A stretch of 64,000 nt of DNA from Clostridiales bacterium (GCA_017962145.1 JAGCVX010000017.1:1-64000), one strand, 5' to 3'; counted from the first letter of the stretch, positions 44,232 through 53,548 are shown. Program-made: numbers and translations. Notes: generated by a model not told the origin, from the letters alone.

Positions 44232-44258
44232 ATGCGATTGATTAGGAAGGTGATTTTT

Positions 44259-45005
44259 TTGAAAGAATTCTATATCGACAGTGACGGTATCCGTCTTCAT
44301 GCGAAACTGGACATGGCAGAGGGGATCGAGAGAGGTCCGCTCTGCATCCTGTTCCACGGCTTTTCGGGAAACATGGAGGAAACGCATCTGGTCGCCGCGC
44401 AGAAGACCATGAATGAAGCGGGTCTTGCGGTTCTTCGAGTGGAGTTTTTCGGCCACGGAAAGAGCGACGGCGAGTTTATGAACCACACTCTTTTTAAGTG
44501 GGTGAACAATGCGATCTCGGTGGTCAACTATGCAAAGACGCTGGATTTCGTGACGGATCTTTATCTGTGCGGACATTCTCAGGGTGGTCTTCTGACGATG
44601 CTGGTCGGCGGCATGTTCCCCGATCTTTTCAAGGCGATCATCCCGATCTCTGCGGCCTGGATGATCCCGGACGGCGCAAGGGAAGGAAATCTGATCGGAA
44701 TTTCCTTTGATCCGAACCATATTCCGGAGAAGCTGGAAAACTGGGGTGTGGTGCTGTCCAGTGACTATGTCCGTGTGGCGCAGATGATCCATCCGGAGGA
44801 TCAGATCGAAAGATATCCGGGAACGGTCCTTCTGATCCACGGCGATGAGGACGAATCTGTTCCTTTCTCGCTTTCGGAAAAGGCACTGTCGCTTTACAAA
44901 AATGCCAAGCTCGTCCCGATCCACGGTGAGGACCACTGCTTCACCCGTCACCTCGACGAACTGACTGCAGCGCTTAGTGCATTTTTCAAGGAAGAATTGA
45001 AATGA
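44259..45005 (+). CDS. Alpha/beta-hydrolase (serine esterase/thioesterase-like)
   Basis: About 248 residues. LFHGFSGNMEE oxyanion region, nucleophile elbow CGHSQGG, acid in HGDEDESVP and histidine in GEDHCFT: a complete triad. AGGAAGGTG precedes a TTG at 44259; ATG 44232 overlaps the terminator hairpin. Typical of clostridial acyl or feruloyl-type hydrolases. Confidence 0.85.
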   Translation: MKEFYIDSDGIRLHAKLDMAEGIERGPLCILFHGFSGNMEETHLVAAQKTMNEAGLAVLRVEFFGHGKSDGEFMNHTLFKWVNNAISVVNYAKTLDFVTDLYLCGHSQGGLLTMLVGGMFPDLFKAIIPISAAWMIPDGAREGNLIGISFDPNHIPEKLENWGVVLSSDYVRVAQMIHPEDQIERYPGTVLLIHGDEDESVPFSLSEKALSLYKNAKLVPIHGEDHCFTRHLDELTAALSAFFKEELK

Positions 45006-45020
45006 AAAGAGGAGTAGACG

Positions 45021-45533
45021 ATGGAATTTAATGAAGTGATCCGAAACAGATATTCGTGTAAAAAGTACAGCGACAAGCCGGTGGAAGATGAAAAGATCAC
45101 GGCGATCCTCGAGGCAGGAAGAGTCGCTCCGACCGCGAAGAATCTTCAGGAACAGCATATCTATGTTGCTCGTTCGCAGGAGGTCCTTTCGAAGATCGAT
45201 AACGTGACCCCGTGCCGCTACGGCGCACCGGTCGTCCTGATCGTGGCATTTGACAAAGAGAATGTGTATACCTATCCGGGCGGAAGAAGAAAGTCCGGCG
45301 TAGAGGACGCGACGATCGTGGCAACGCAGATGATCCTTGCGGCCGCAAACGAGGGCGTCGACAGCTGCTGGCTGAATAACTTCGATCCGGATAAGCTCGC
45401 GAAGGATCTGGGTCTTCCTGAAAACGAAGAGATCCTGATGCTTCTGGATCTGGGCTATGCCGCGGAAGGAGCCGGCCCGCTGCCGAATCATTTCAGCCGG
45501 AAGGAACTGTCCGAGACTGTCAGCTATCTCTAA
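45021..45533 (+). CDS. Nitroreductase-family FMN oxidoreductase
   Basis: 170 residues. 'VIRNRYSCKKYSDKPVEDEKI' (FMN-binding arginines and R-x-S/R pattern), AGRVAPTAKNLQEQH and the late GYAAEGAGPLPNH. A dimeric NAD(P)H-dependent reductase of nitro, quinone or similar groups. AGAGGAG precedes the ATG. Confidence 0.9.
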   Translation: MEFNEVIRNRYSCKKYSDKPVEDEKITAILEAGRVAPTAKNLQEQHIYVARSQEVLSKIDNVTPCRYGAPVVLIVAFDKENVYTYPGGRRKSGVEDATIVATQMILAAANEGVDSCWLNNFDPDKLAKDLGLPENEEILMLLDLGYAAEGAGPLPNHFSRKELSETVSYL

Positions 45534-45551
45534 AACATAGGAGTGACGATC

Positions 45552-46964
45552 ATGAAAAAGCAAGTATTCAATCCGTATCTTCCCAGCTATGAATATATTC
45601 CGGATGGAGAGCCCCGCGTCTTTAACGGACGCCTCTATATCTACGGAAGCCATGACCGCTTTAACGGCGAAGTATACTGTGCGAACGACTATGTTTGCTG
45701 GTCGGCACCGGAGGATGACCTCTCTGACTGGCGCTACGAAGGCGTGATCTTTAAGAAAACGCAGGACCCGCGAAATGCGGATGGTTCTCACGCGCTTTGG
45801 GCACCGGATGTGTGTCAGGGAAACGATGGTAAGTACTATCTTTACTACTGTCTCGATTTTCTGAAAGAGATCGGTGTTGCTGTCGCGGATAACCCGACAG
45901 GACCTTTTGAATTCCTGGATTTCGTACGCTATAAGAACGGAGATATCCTGGGTTCGCGTCCGGACGAGATCCGTCAGTTCGATCCGGGTATCTTCATCGA
46001 TGACGACAAGCGCATCTATCTCTTCTCCGGTAACAGTCCGCGATATAAGCAGACACCGGTGGATAAGGACAGCCTCAAGATGGAACTCGAGCAGGACATG
46101 ATCACGGTAAAAGACGGTCCGTTCCATAACCTGCCGATCATCAACGACGCGGACGGCACGGAGTACGAGGCACATCCTTTCTTCGAAGCAAGTTCTGTCC
46201 GTAAGATCAACGGGAAATACTACTTCATCTATTCATCCTGCTGGATGCACGAACTGTGCTGGGCAGTGGCGGATTCCCCACTCGGCGAGTATCACTACGG
46301 CGGAGTTCTGGTATCGAATGCGGATATTGGCGCCAACGGAAATACAGAAGCACTCAACTATCGCGGAAACACCCACGGAAGTGTAGCCTTCGTAAACGGG
46401 AAATGGTATGTGTTCTATCACCGCCAGACAAACCGTCATTTCTTCTCCCGCCAGGCATGCGCTGAGGAGATCTATTTTGACGGAGAAGCATTCCATCAGG
46501 CGGAGATCACTTCCTGCGGCTTAAACGGCGGACCTCTGACGGATGAGGGCAGCTACGAAGCAAGAATCGCTTGCCACCTTTACAGCAAGAACGGCACGAC
46601 GGAGAGTCTTGCCGAGCAGCAGGACAGCAATCACCCTGCATTTACTCAGGAGGGGGAAGATCGAGAAGATAACCCGAATCAGTACATCAACAACATGGTA
46701 GACGGAGCAACTGCAGGATACCGTTATTTCGCGTTTAAAACGGCCAAGAAGCTCTCCGTTACGGTCAGAGGTACCGCAGACGGAGAATTCGTCGTAAGAG
46801 ACGGACGGGGCGGAAATATCGTTTCCAGGATCGCGATCAAGCCGTCTGAAAACTGGACAAGTTATTCGGCTCCGCTTACCATAGAATCTGGCAGACATGC
46901 CATCTATTTTACATACGAAGGGGCAGGATCAGCGGACTTTATGTCATTCCGCTTTGATGCCTGA
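45552..46964 (+). CDS. GH43-family glycoside hydrolase with C-terminal carbohydrate-binding domain
   Basis: 470 residues. Five-bladed propeller of GH43 (about 1-310): 'FNPYLPSYEYIPDGEPRVF' start, 'HALWAPDVCQGNDGKYYLYYC', and 'FEASSVRKINGKYYFIYSS' carrying the acid Glu. A CBM6-like beta-sandwich follows (about 340-470, 'YFAFKTAKKLSVTVRG ... FMSFRFDA'). Probably an arabinofuranosidase or xylosidase. No signal peptide, so it acts on imported oligosaccharides. AGGAG favours ATG 45552. Confidence 0.88.
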   Translation: MKKQVFNPYLPSYEYIPDGEPRVFNGRLYIYGSHDRFNGEVYCANDYVCWSAPEDDLSDWRYEGVIFKKTQDPRNADGSHALWAPDVCQGNDGKYYLYYCLDFLKEIGVAVADNPTGPFEFLDFVRYKNGDILGSRPDEIRQFDPGIFIDDDKRIYLFSGNSPRYKQTPVDKDSLKMELEQDMITVKDGPFHNLPIINDADGTEYEAHPFFEASSVRKINGKYYFIYSSCWMHELCWAVADSPLGEYHYGGVLVSNADIGANGNTEALNYRGNTHGSVAFVNGKWYVFYHRQTNRHFFSRQACAEEIYFDGEAFHQAEITSCGLNGGPLTDEGSYEARIACHLYSKNGTTESLAEQQDSNHPAFTQEGEDREDNPNQYINNMVDGATAGYRYFAFKTAKKLSVTVRGTADGEFVVRDGRGGNIVSRIAIKPSENWTSYSAPLTIESGRHAIYFTYEGAGSADFMSFRFDA

Positions 46965-46997
46965 TATGTTGCTGCGTGAATGGAGAGGTAGAGAAAG

Positions 46998-47228
46998 ATG
47001 AGCATTCTGATCAAAGATACGACAAGAGAAGAGCGCGAGAAGATCGTCGCAGAATCCCTGGGAAATCTCGAAGGTGCATGCGATGGGTGCATGGCCGGAC
47101 TTGCCGAGATGTATCAGGACTACATCGATGGAAAAAAAGAGATCCGTGAGATCAACATGGAATTTAATGCGCGCTATGTATCCGGAAATGACGGTCCATC
47201 CAGATCCGGATGCGGTTATGCTGACTGA
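46998..47228 (+). CDS. Small conserved hypothetical protein, 76 aa
   Basis: Starts MSILIKDTTREEREKIVAES, has C-D-G-C-M in the middle and ends SGCGYAD. I recall close look-alikes in other clostridia, always without a function. The paired cysteines might bind metal. AGAGGTAGAG lies upstream. The 100 bases after it contain no further gene. Confidence 0.6.
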   Translation: MSILIKDTTREEREKIVAESLGNLEGACDGCMAGLAEMYQDYIDGKKEIREINMEFNARYVSGNDGPSRSGCGYAD

Positions 47229-47328
47229 GGATGAGTTTAAGGAGAAAGTGCAGCTTTGATATTGACATTGTTTCTTACATTTGCCAGGATCGGCAGGACT
47301 CGGAATACTTGCTTACGGGGTGTAAAAC

Positions 47329-47988
47329 ATGAATAAAGACTGGTCAGAAAAGAACAAGAAGATGCAGACCTTGATTGGAAAAGAAGCGACGTTTCCGGAG
47401 GGAATCGATGTGCTGATCGATCTTCGAAACGACCTCTTCGAAAAGATCACATCGATCGTGAAGGAGTATCCGGAAGAAGCATTCTCTCAGATGCCGTTTG
47501 CCGGGGCTGACGGCTACCATAGTAAGACGCTTATCTATTCGATGTGGCACATCTTTAGGATCGAGGATATCGTGGCGCATGAACTGATCGCCAAAGACAA
47601 GCAGGTGCTTTTCACGAAGAACTGGCTCAAGAAAACGAAGAGCCCGGTCATTACCACCGGAAATGAATTTCACGATGAGGGGATCGCGGAGTTTTCGAAG
47701 AAACTGGATGTGAAGGCCGTGTATGAATACTGCAAGGCCGTTATGGAATCTTCGAATGAGATCCTTCGCAAGCTGATGTATAGGGACATGAAGCGGAAGT
47801 TCACGGAGGACGATAAGAAGCAGATCCTCGACAGCAAAAGCGTGAGTACCGATGAGAGCGCAATCTGGCTGATCGATTACTGGTGCGGAAAAGATGTCCG
47901 CGGCCTTGTGAAGATGCCGTTCAGCCGGCACTGGATCATGCATATCGAGGCGATGTGCCGCATCACGAGCAGACTGGAACGCAAGTAA
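47329..47988 (+). CDS. DinB-like fold protein
   Basis: 219 residues, all-helical, with histidines at 'LIYSMWHIFRIEDIVAH' and 'PFSRHWIMHIEAMCRI' placed as the three metal ligands of DinB/YfiT four-helix bundles. Family members act as thiol-dependent metal enzymes in some cases. Function here unknown. Confidence 0.78.
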   Translation: MNKDWSEKNKKMQTLIGKEATFPEGIDVLIDLRNDLFEKITSIVKEYPEEAFSQMPFAGADGYHSKTLIYSMWHIFRIEDIVAHELIAKDKQVLFTKNWLKKTKSPVITTGNEFHDEGIAEFSKKLDVKAVYEYCKAVMESSNEILRKLMYRDMKRKFTEDDKKQILDSKSVSTDESAIWLIDYWCGKDVRGLVKMPFSRHWIMHIEAMCRITSRLERK

Positions 47989-48005
47989 GACCTTAGGGAG
48001 AGAGC

Positions 48006-48452
48006 ATGGAGAGAATCGAGATCTACAACGCTTCTTTAAAGGATGCTGTGTTCGCGTTTACAGACGCGTGTTTCCGAAGCGTCGGGAAGGCATTCGAGCC
48101 CGACGGGAGGCATGCGGACTATAACGATATAAAGACGCATTTTGACCGTTTCTGGTGCCTCATTTCAGAGAACAAAGTGCTGGGAACAGTGGCAGTCAAG
48201 CGTCTGGACGAGACGACGTCCGAGCTGAAAGCACTGTATCTTGCACCGGAACTGCGCGGGAAGGGATATGGATATAAGATGCTCGATCTGGCGGTGCTTT
48301 TCGCGAGGGAAAAAGGGTATAGAAGGATCGTTCTCGATTCCATGTCAGAGTATGCCGCTGCGCTGAAACTCTACGAGAAGTATGGATTTACCCGTATCGA
48401 GCGGTACAATGAAAACCAGAAAGCAGATGTGTTTATGGAGTATGTCCTGTAG
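48006..48452 (+). CDS. GNAT-family N-acetyltransferase
   Basis: 148 residues. Motif A YLAPELRGKGYGYKMLDLAV and 'ALKLYEKYGFTRIERYNEN' with the family tyrosine. 17 bases downstream of the DinB-like gene. Confidence 0.87.
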   Translation: MERIEIYNASLKDAVFAFTDACFRSVGKAFEPDGRHADYNDIKTHFDRFWCLISENKVLGTVAVKRLDETTSELKALYLAPELRGKGYGYKMLDLAVLFAREKGYRRIVLDSMSEYAAALKLYEKYGFTRIERYNENQKADVFMEYVL

Positions 48453-48498
48453 TGCGGCACGGCCGTGAAGATCCGCGGAAAGAAAAGGGAAAAGGATA

Positions 48499-49023
48499 AT
48501 GGAGAAGATATTTGAAACAGAACATCTGGTGATCCGTAAGTTTTCAGATGAGGATGCAAAGGCACTTTATGAGAATCACCTCGAGGAAGAAGTGAAGCAG
48601 TGGATCCCGAATGAAAGTTATGCGGATCTTAATGAAGCGAAGGATGCGATCGGGTTCTTTCTGGACTGTGTGAATCAGGAAAACCTGCCGTATGTACTGG
48701 CTGTGGAAGAAAAGAAGACTAAGGAACTGATCGGCGATACCGGTATTAACGAAGTGGAGGGCCGAAGCGGAGAAGTCGAGATCGGGTACACGATCTGTAA
48801 GAGAGCAAGCGGTAAAGGATACGCCACGGAACTGGTAAAGGCGATGACGGAGTTTGCGTTCTCGAAGTTCGGCGTGGAGGTGATCTACGGACGGGTCATG
48901 CACGGAAATCAGGCCTCAGTGAGAGTACTGGAGAAGAACGGGTATACATACGAAAAAGAAGAATTCGGCGCAGAAGACGATCCGTACAACAACGGCATGT
49001 GGATCTATAAGATCCAGCGCTAA
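48499..49023 (+). CDS. GNAT-family acetyltransferase (RimJ/RimL-like)
   Basis: 174 residues. Starts MEKIFETEHLVIRKFSDEDA and contains YTICKRASGKGYATELVKAM and NQASVRVLEKNGYTYE, as in ribosomal-protein-type and other RimJ/RimL acetyltransferases. Substrate unknown. Confidence 0.88.
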   Translation: MEKIFETEHLVIRKFSDEDAKALYENHLEEEVKQWIPNESYADLNEAKDAIGFFLDCVNQENLPYVLAVEEKKTKELIGDTGINEVEGRSGEVEIGYTICKRASGKGYATELVKAMTEFAFSKFGVEVIYGRVMHGNQASVRVLEKNGYTYEKEEFGAEDDPYNNGMWIYKIQR

Positions 49024-49038
49024 GAAGAGGAGAAGAAC

Positions 49039-49359
49039 ATGGCATCGAGTAAAGAGTATCTGGAGTTTGTACTGGAGCAGCTTTCAGGGCTTGAGGACAT
49101 CACATACAAAGCAATGATGGGGGAATTCATCCTCTATTATCACGGGAAGATCGTCGGCGGCATCTACGACGACCGCTTCCTCGTGAAGAACGTGAACTCG
49201 GCGCGCAAACTGATGCCGGATGCGGAACTGGAGCTTCCCTACGAGGGTGCAAAAGAAATGCTTCTGGTAGATAATGTTGAGAACAGAGAGTTTCTGGAAG
49301 AACTTCTGGGAAGTATGTATCCGGAACTGCCGGCCCCCAAGCCGAAGAAGAAAAAGTGA
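49039..49359 (+). CDS. TfoX N-terminal-domain protein
   Basis: 106 residues with the TfoX-N pattern 'YKAMMGEFILYYHGKIVGGIYDDRFLVKNV' and an ending of lysines. No C-terminal TfoX domain, so it is the short form found across Firmicutes. Role unknown; a link to competence is not implied. AGAGGAG precedes the ATG. Confidence 0.82.
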   Translation: MASSKEYLEFVLEQLSGLEDITYKAMMGEFILYYHGKIVGGIYDDRFLVKNVNSARKLMPDAELELPYEGAKEMLLVDNVENREFLEELLGSMYPELPAPKPKKKK

Positions 49360-49369
49360 GGGGACCGCT

Positions 49370-49828
49370 ATGAAGAAGATCTATGCTTGGGAACCGTGGT
49401 TCTTTCTGTTTTTCGGGGTCTTTCATATGCACAGGATATGGGCGCTTGTCGCGCGTGAATCCTATGCTTCGTTCTGGATGGGGATCATGGAGGAAAAGGG
49501 GGCTTTCTATTTCATTCTGATGGGGATCCTGGCGATCCTTTGCCTCCTCGGGATCATCACTTTTGTCCGTGAAAGAAAGAACAATTACTGGTGGAGATGG
49601 ATCTATCTTTGCGGGGGCGCGTATCTTCTTTTTGATCTGTTTGCGATCGCGACCGGGATGGAGTTCTGGAAGAAGCTCCTGGATGTGATGTTTGACACGA
49701 ATTCTCCTTACTGGAATCTGATATGGGGATTCTTTATCCTGCTGGGCACGGCCGTCTTTGTCCTGGGGATCAAGCTTCTTCGCAAAAGCCGTTCGGACAG
49801 AGATCAGAAGACAGAGCAGCATGCCTGA
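49370..49828 (+). CDS. Four-helix membrane protein, unknown function
   Basis: 152 residues. Hydrophobic stretches at about 8-24, 46-66, 77-95 and 112-133, aromatic-rich and with a charged tail. ATG 49370 starts 10 bases after the TfoX-like stop; the frame is open further upstream, but that would overlap. Not recognised. Confidence 0.65.
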   Translation: MKKIYAWEPWFFLFFGVFHMHRIWALVARESYASFWMGIMEEKGAFYFILMGILAILCLLGIITFVRERKNNYWWRWIYLCGGAYLLFDLFAIATGMEFWKKLLDVMFDTNSPYWNLIWGFFILLGTAVFVLGIKLLRKSRSDRDQKTEQHA

Positions 49829-49877
49829 AAATGGCATAATGCTTCGTAAGTACAAAGCATAAGAGGTGAGGTGTAAC

Positions 49878-50417
49878 ATGAAAACGATCGTATTTTTGGC
49901 GGATGGTTTTGAAGAGTGTGAAGCCCTGATCGTTGTCGATATCCTGCGCCGCGCGAGGATCGAAGTGGATATGGCGTCCGTGATGGGACGAAGAGTAGTC
50001 CTGTCTTCACGAAAGATCCCGGTCACGGCGGATGTGCTTGCCGAGGATGTCGATTTTTCAGATGTCGACATGATCATCCTTCCCGGGGGACGTGCGGGAA
50101 CGGAGAATCTGAAAAAGAGTCCGATCGTGCTGGAAAAGTGCGTGGAGTTTGAAAAAGAAAAACACATCGCCGCGATATGTGCCGCACCGACGATCTTTGC
50201 GGAGCTGGGTCTTCTTGCCGGGAAAAAAGCAACATGTCATCCTGACTTTGCGGATCAGCTTCCGGAGGGTGTGGGAACAGGCGAAAGTGTTGTGGTTTGC
50301 GGAAATATCATTACCGGGCAGGCGCTCGGCGCAACATTTGAATTCGCATTTGAAATAGTAAGAATGCTTGTCGGAGAAGAGCCGATACGAAAGATCAAAA
50401 AAGCGATCTGTTACTGA
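49878..50417 (+). CDS. DJ-1/PfpI-family protein (ThiJ-like)
   Basis: 179 residues. Glu near residue 13-15 (GFEECEA) and nucleophile Cys101 in IAAICAAPTIF, the DJ-1 pattern; also 'DMIILPGGRAGTENL'. Members act in glyoxal or thiamine-related stress chemistry. GAGGTGAGGTG precedes ATG 49878. Confidence 0.87.
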   Translation: MKTIVFLADGFEECEALIVVDILRRARIEVDMASVMGRRVVLSSRKIPVTADVLAEDVDFSDVDMIILPGGRAGTENLKKSPIVLEKCVEFEKEKHIAAICAAPTIFAELGLLAGKKATCHPDFADQLPEGVGTGESVVVCGNIITGQALGATFEFAFEIVRMLVGEEPIRKIKKAICY

Positions 50418-50496
50418 TTATACTTACAGGTTCTTGAAGTTCATGTCGATACGCGGTTCAATACTTGCATAGTATCCGATAGAAAGAAGGGATAAG

Positions 50497-50679
50497 ATGG
50501 CACAGGTAGATCTTGGAAAGACGAATTGGAGTCAGTCGGTTGGCGGAGTATGTATCCAGGATGAAACAGTCCCCGATCTGACGAAGAAGATGATCCGCTG
50601 TGCGGTCAAAGGAGAGGGATTTGAACTGGTCCCGTATGAGTCGAAAACACCCGGAAGAAACTTATATCAGTCGAGGTAA
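50497..50679 (+). CDS. Hypothetical protein, 60 aa
   Basis: AAGAAGGGATAAG precedes the ATG. The short product is polar, without recognisable motif. Its stop is 2 bases before the GrpB gene, so it is probably cotranscribed. Could be a remnant of a longer gene. The gap upstream (50418-50496) shows nothing specific. Confidence 0.45.
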   Translation: MAQVDLGKTNWSQSVGGVCIQDETVPDLTKKMIRCAVKGEGFELVPYESKTPGRNLYQSR

Positions 50680-50681
50680 AT

Positions 50682-51200
50682 ATGGCGACAAGAAACATCA
50701 TCGTAGAACCGTATAATGAGGCATGGAAACAGGACTTTATCGCGATCCGCAATGAACTGTCGCCGGCACTTGGCGACCTCGCTCTTTCTATCGAGCACGT
50801 GGGCAGCACATCTGTTCCGGGACTTTCCGCTAAAGCCATCATCGATATCGACGTGGTCATCAAGGATGAGTCCATGCTGGGAGCGGTGATCTCCGCACTT
50901 TCAAAGATCGGATATACCCACGAAGGCGACAAGGGTATCCCCGGCCGCGAGGCATTTCACTACACGGGGAAAACACACCTTCGGACACATCATCTGTATG
51001 TCTGTACTAAGGATGCGGCAGAGCTGAACAGACATGTTTCTTTCCGCGATTACCTGCTTTCGCACCCGGAGGCCGTTGCCGAATACAGCCGCGTGAAAAA
51101 AGAAGGAGCGGCACTTTATCCGCACGATATCGATGCATATATCGAGCACAAGACGCCCTTCATCTTGGGAATCTACGAAAAGATCGGGTTAAAAAAGTGA
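50682..51200 (+). CDS. GrpB/UPF0157 nucleotidyltransferase-fold protein
   Basis: 172 residues. 'IEHVGSTSVPGLSAKAIIDIDVVI' is the GrpB signature (nucleotidyltransferase G-S and D-x-D), and 'HLYVCTKDAAELNRHVSFRDYLLSHP' the second block. Some relatives, such as dephospho-CoA-kinase fusions, are known, but function is open. It ends 1 base before the next gene. Confidence 0.88.
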   Translation: MATRNIIVEPYNEAWKQDFIAIRNELSPALGDLALSIEHVGSTSVPGLSAKAIIDIDVVIKDESMLGAVISALSKIGYTHEGDKGIPGREAFHYTGKTHLRTHHLYVCTKDAAELNRHVSFRDYLLSHPEAVAEYSRVKKEGAALYPHDIDAYIEHKTPFILGIYEKIGLKK

Positions 51201-51201
51201 T

Positions 51202-52629
51202 ATGAAAAAGACATACATTACGACCATGCCGAACCACATCGGTGCATTTCTCAAGGCCAGCGAATGCTTCGCCGGTCTCGGGATCAATATCACGAGAGTC
51301 AGCTATAACAAGGCGGTGGATTCCCACACGCTTTTTATCGATGCGGAGGGTGAGCCGGAGAAACTGAAGCAGGCGGATGAGATGCTGACGAAGATCGGTT
51401 ACCTGAAGACACCGGACAGCGAAAAGAAGATCGTGCTTCTGGAATTCATGCTGGTGGATAAGCCGGGAAGTGTAACGGAAGTGCTGCGCCTGATCGATCA
51501 GTATCGTCTGAACATTTCTTTCATCAGTTCTCAGGAAAACGGATCCGGGTATCAGGCTTTTAAGATGGGTCTTTTCGTGGACGATGAAAATGTCCTGAAG
51601 GACTTTCTTGAAAAGGCCGGAGAGCTCTGCGTGATCCGGGTTCTCGACTACGACCGCTCGGAAAAACTCTACGACAATTCGATCTTCTACCAGTCTTTTG
51701 TATCGGAACTCGTGCAGTGCCTCGATCTTCCGCAATCGAATCGTGACGAACTTCTTGTGAATACGAATCTGGTCATGCAGATGCTGGATGAAAAAGGTCT
51801 GTCGCCATATAAGACGTTCGAAAGCATAAGCCGTTTCGCCCATCTTCTGGCTGCGTGCCGTGGCGAGAAATTCGCGCCGAGGATCACGCGTCATACGATC
51901 ACGGAGAATACGCAGATCATCCTGATCGAACCTGCGTGCGGAAGCAATACGACGATCTTGAAAAGCTGCGGAGAAGTGCTCTTTATTGACAGTGGATATG
52001 CACTTTACAAAGAGGAGATGGAAAAGATCTTCCATGAGATCTTCCCGTATTTCGATACCATGAAAAAGCGTGTGTATGTGACACATGCGGATGTCGATCA
52101 CTGCGGACTGATCTCGCTCTTTGACGAGATCCTGGCAAGCAGCAATACCAAGGAATGTCTCCGTCTGGAATATGCCGGTGAGGATGCATTTCGAGAGCAG
52201 AATCCGCTTCATAAGCCCTATGTTAAGATCTGTAAGACACTGACGTCTTACTCTCCTGCGGATCCGGAAAAGATACAGGCGTTGTGGGAATCACCGCGTG
52301 ATCCGACGGAGCCACTGACGAAGACAGGCGTGCTCGATATCGGGGAAATGCATTTCGATGTATACGAAGGAAAAGGCGGACATCTGAAAGGTGAGACGGT
52401 CCTTGTGGATACGCAGCATCGCATCGTATTTACCGGAGATATTTATATCAATGTGCATGATCTTACGAAAGAGCAGGCGACCTATAACCAGTACGCGCCG
52501 GTTCTGATGACTTCCGTGGATACCGACCCGGCGCTTTGCGCTGTGGAACGTCACGCGATCATGCAGCTTCTGGGTACAGGGAAGTGGACAATCTTCGGTG
52601 CGCACGGCATGAAAAAGGAGATCGGATAA
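51202..52629 (+). CDS. ACT-ACT-metallo-beta-lactamase fold fusion protein
   Basis: 475 residues. Two ACT domains (about 1-70 and 77-150; 'LVDKPGSVTEVLRLIDQYRLNISFI' in the second), a linker, then an MBL fold (about 235-470) with THADVDHCGL (294-303), KGGHLKGETVL and FTGDIYIN. The metal motif is H-x-D-x-D-H instead of H-x-H-x-D-H. ACT domains bind amino acids, so an allosterically controlled hydrolase or oxidoreductase is inferred. No strong ribosome binding site; probably coupled to GrpB. Confidence 0.8.
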   Translation: MKKTYITTMPNHIGAFLKASECFAGLGINITRVSYNKAVDSHTLFIDAEGEPEKLKQADEMLTKIGYLKTPDSEKKIVLLEFMLVDKPGSVTEVLRLIDQYRLNISFISSQENGSGYQAFKMGLFVDDENVLKDFLEKAGELCVIRVLDYDRSEKLYDNSIFYQSFVSELVQCLDLPQSNRDELLVNTNLVMQMLDEKGLSPYKTFESISRFAHLLAACRGEKFAPRITRHTITENTQIILIEPACGSNTTILKSCGEVLFIDSGYALYKEEMEKIFHEIFPYFDTMKKRVYVTHADVDHCGLISLFDEILASSNTKECLRLEYAGEDAFREQNPLHKPYVKICKTLTSYSPADPEKIQALWESPRDPTEPLTKTGVLDIGEMHFDVYEGKGGHLKGETVLVDTQHRIVFTGDIYINVHDLTKEQATYNQYAPVLMTSVDTDPALCAVERHAIMQLLGTGKWTIFGAHGMKKEIG

Positions 52630-52658
52630 GTCTGATCTGAAAGAGGAGGGAACGGAAA

Positions 52659-53474
52659 ATGCGTGAAGAAAAAGATACGATCCGTGAGTACTATAACGCA
52701 GATCCGAAAAAAGAATGGGACCGTCTGAAAAAAAGACACCCATACGAAAAATATATCACGATCCACATGATGGACCGCTACATCCGCCCCGGCGACACGA
52801 TCCTCGATATCGGCGGCGGACCGGGACACTACTCGATCCATTACGCGCAACTGGGACACGACGTTACGCTTTTCGACTTAAGTGAAGAGAATGTGCGTTT
52901 TGCGAAGAAAAAAGCGAGACAGTACGGCACGAAGATCAACGCGATGCAGGGCGACGCGATGGATCTTTCACGCTTTGCGGACAATTCATTTGACGTTGTT
53001 TTCCTGATGGGTCCGCTTTATCATCTGTTGGAAGAAAAGAACCGGAAAAAGGCGCTCAATGAAGCAAAGCGCGTTTTGAAACCGGGCGGATTCCTGTTCA
53101 CCAGTTTTATCCTCATGTACGGCGGCGTCATCTTCGGTCTTCGCGACCTGCCGGGATCGATCCTCGAGGAGCGTGAGAAACTTCAGATCCTCTATGAAAT
53201 TACGGCGAAGGATGAGAGTGCGTCTTTCGAAGCATTTACCTTTTCCTACATGACGTCGATCCGTGATGCAAAAGCGCTGATGGCATCTATACCGGGGCTT
53301 TCTACCGAGACGATGTTCGGTCAGGAGAGTATCCTTTCTCCGTATAAAAACGTGCTGGCGGAAAGCCCTCGGAAAGTGCGTCAGGCATGGTATGACTACG
53401 CGATCCGTTTCTGCGAAAAAGAAGACTATATGACCCATACCGAGCATCTGATGTTCGTATCGGTGAAAGAGTGA
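52659..53474 (+). CDS. SAM-dependent methyltransferase, class I
   Basis: 271 residues. Motif I ILDIGGGPGHYSI, acidic motif II VTLFDLSEENVRFA and 'FDVVFLMGPLYHLLEEKNRKKAL' typical of UbiE-like clostridial enzymes. GAGGAGGG gives a clear start. Acceptor unknown. Confidence 0.88.
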   Translation: MREEKDTIREYYNADPKKEWDRLKKRHPYEKYITIHMMDRYIRPGDTILDIGGGPGHYSIHYAQLGHDVTLFDLSEENVRFAKKKARQYGTKINAMQGDAMDLSRFADNSFDVVFLMGPLYHLLEEKNRKKALNEAKRVLKPGGFLFTSFILMYGGVIFGLRDLPGSILEEREKLQILYEITAKDESASFEAFTFSYMTSIRDAKALMASIPGLSTETMFGQESILSPYKNVLAESPRKVRQAWYDYAIRFCEKEDYMTHTEHLMFVSVKE

Positions 53475-53504
53475 TCCCCAAGATCGATCTTGATCGAAAA
53501 GATA

Positions 53505-53548
53505 TTGACAGACTTTTTTCTGCGTCATACAATTAACCAAAAGGTTAA
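53505..53548 (+). promoter_or_regulatory. Promoter and operator of the sdpR/sdpI-like pair
   Basis: -35 TTGACA (53505-53510), 17-base spacer, -10 TACAAT (53528-53533). The perfect palindrome TTAACC-AAAA-GGTTAA (53533-53548) starts at the last base of the -10 and would block initiation when bound. The best explanation is autorepression by the ArsR-type protein encoded 20 bases downstream. Confidence 0.85.

Noticed and set aside
44232..44258. ATG 44232 as start of the hydrolase
   Set aside because: It lies at the edge of a strong terminator hairpin; the TTG at 44259 has a good ribosome binding site.
28386..49023. Superintegron cassette array
   Set aside because: Gaps between genes are too short for attC sites, no integrase is visible and several genes overlap.
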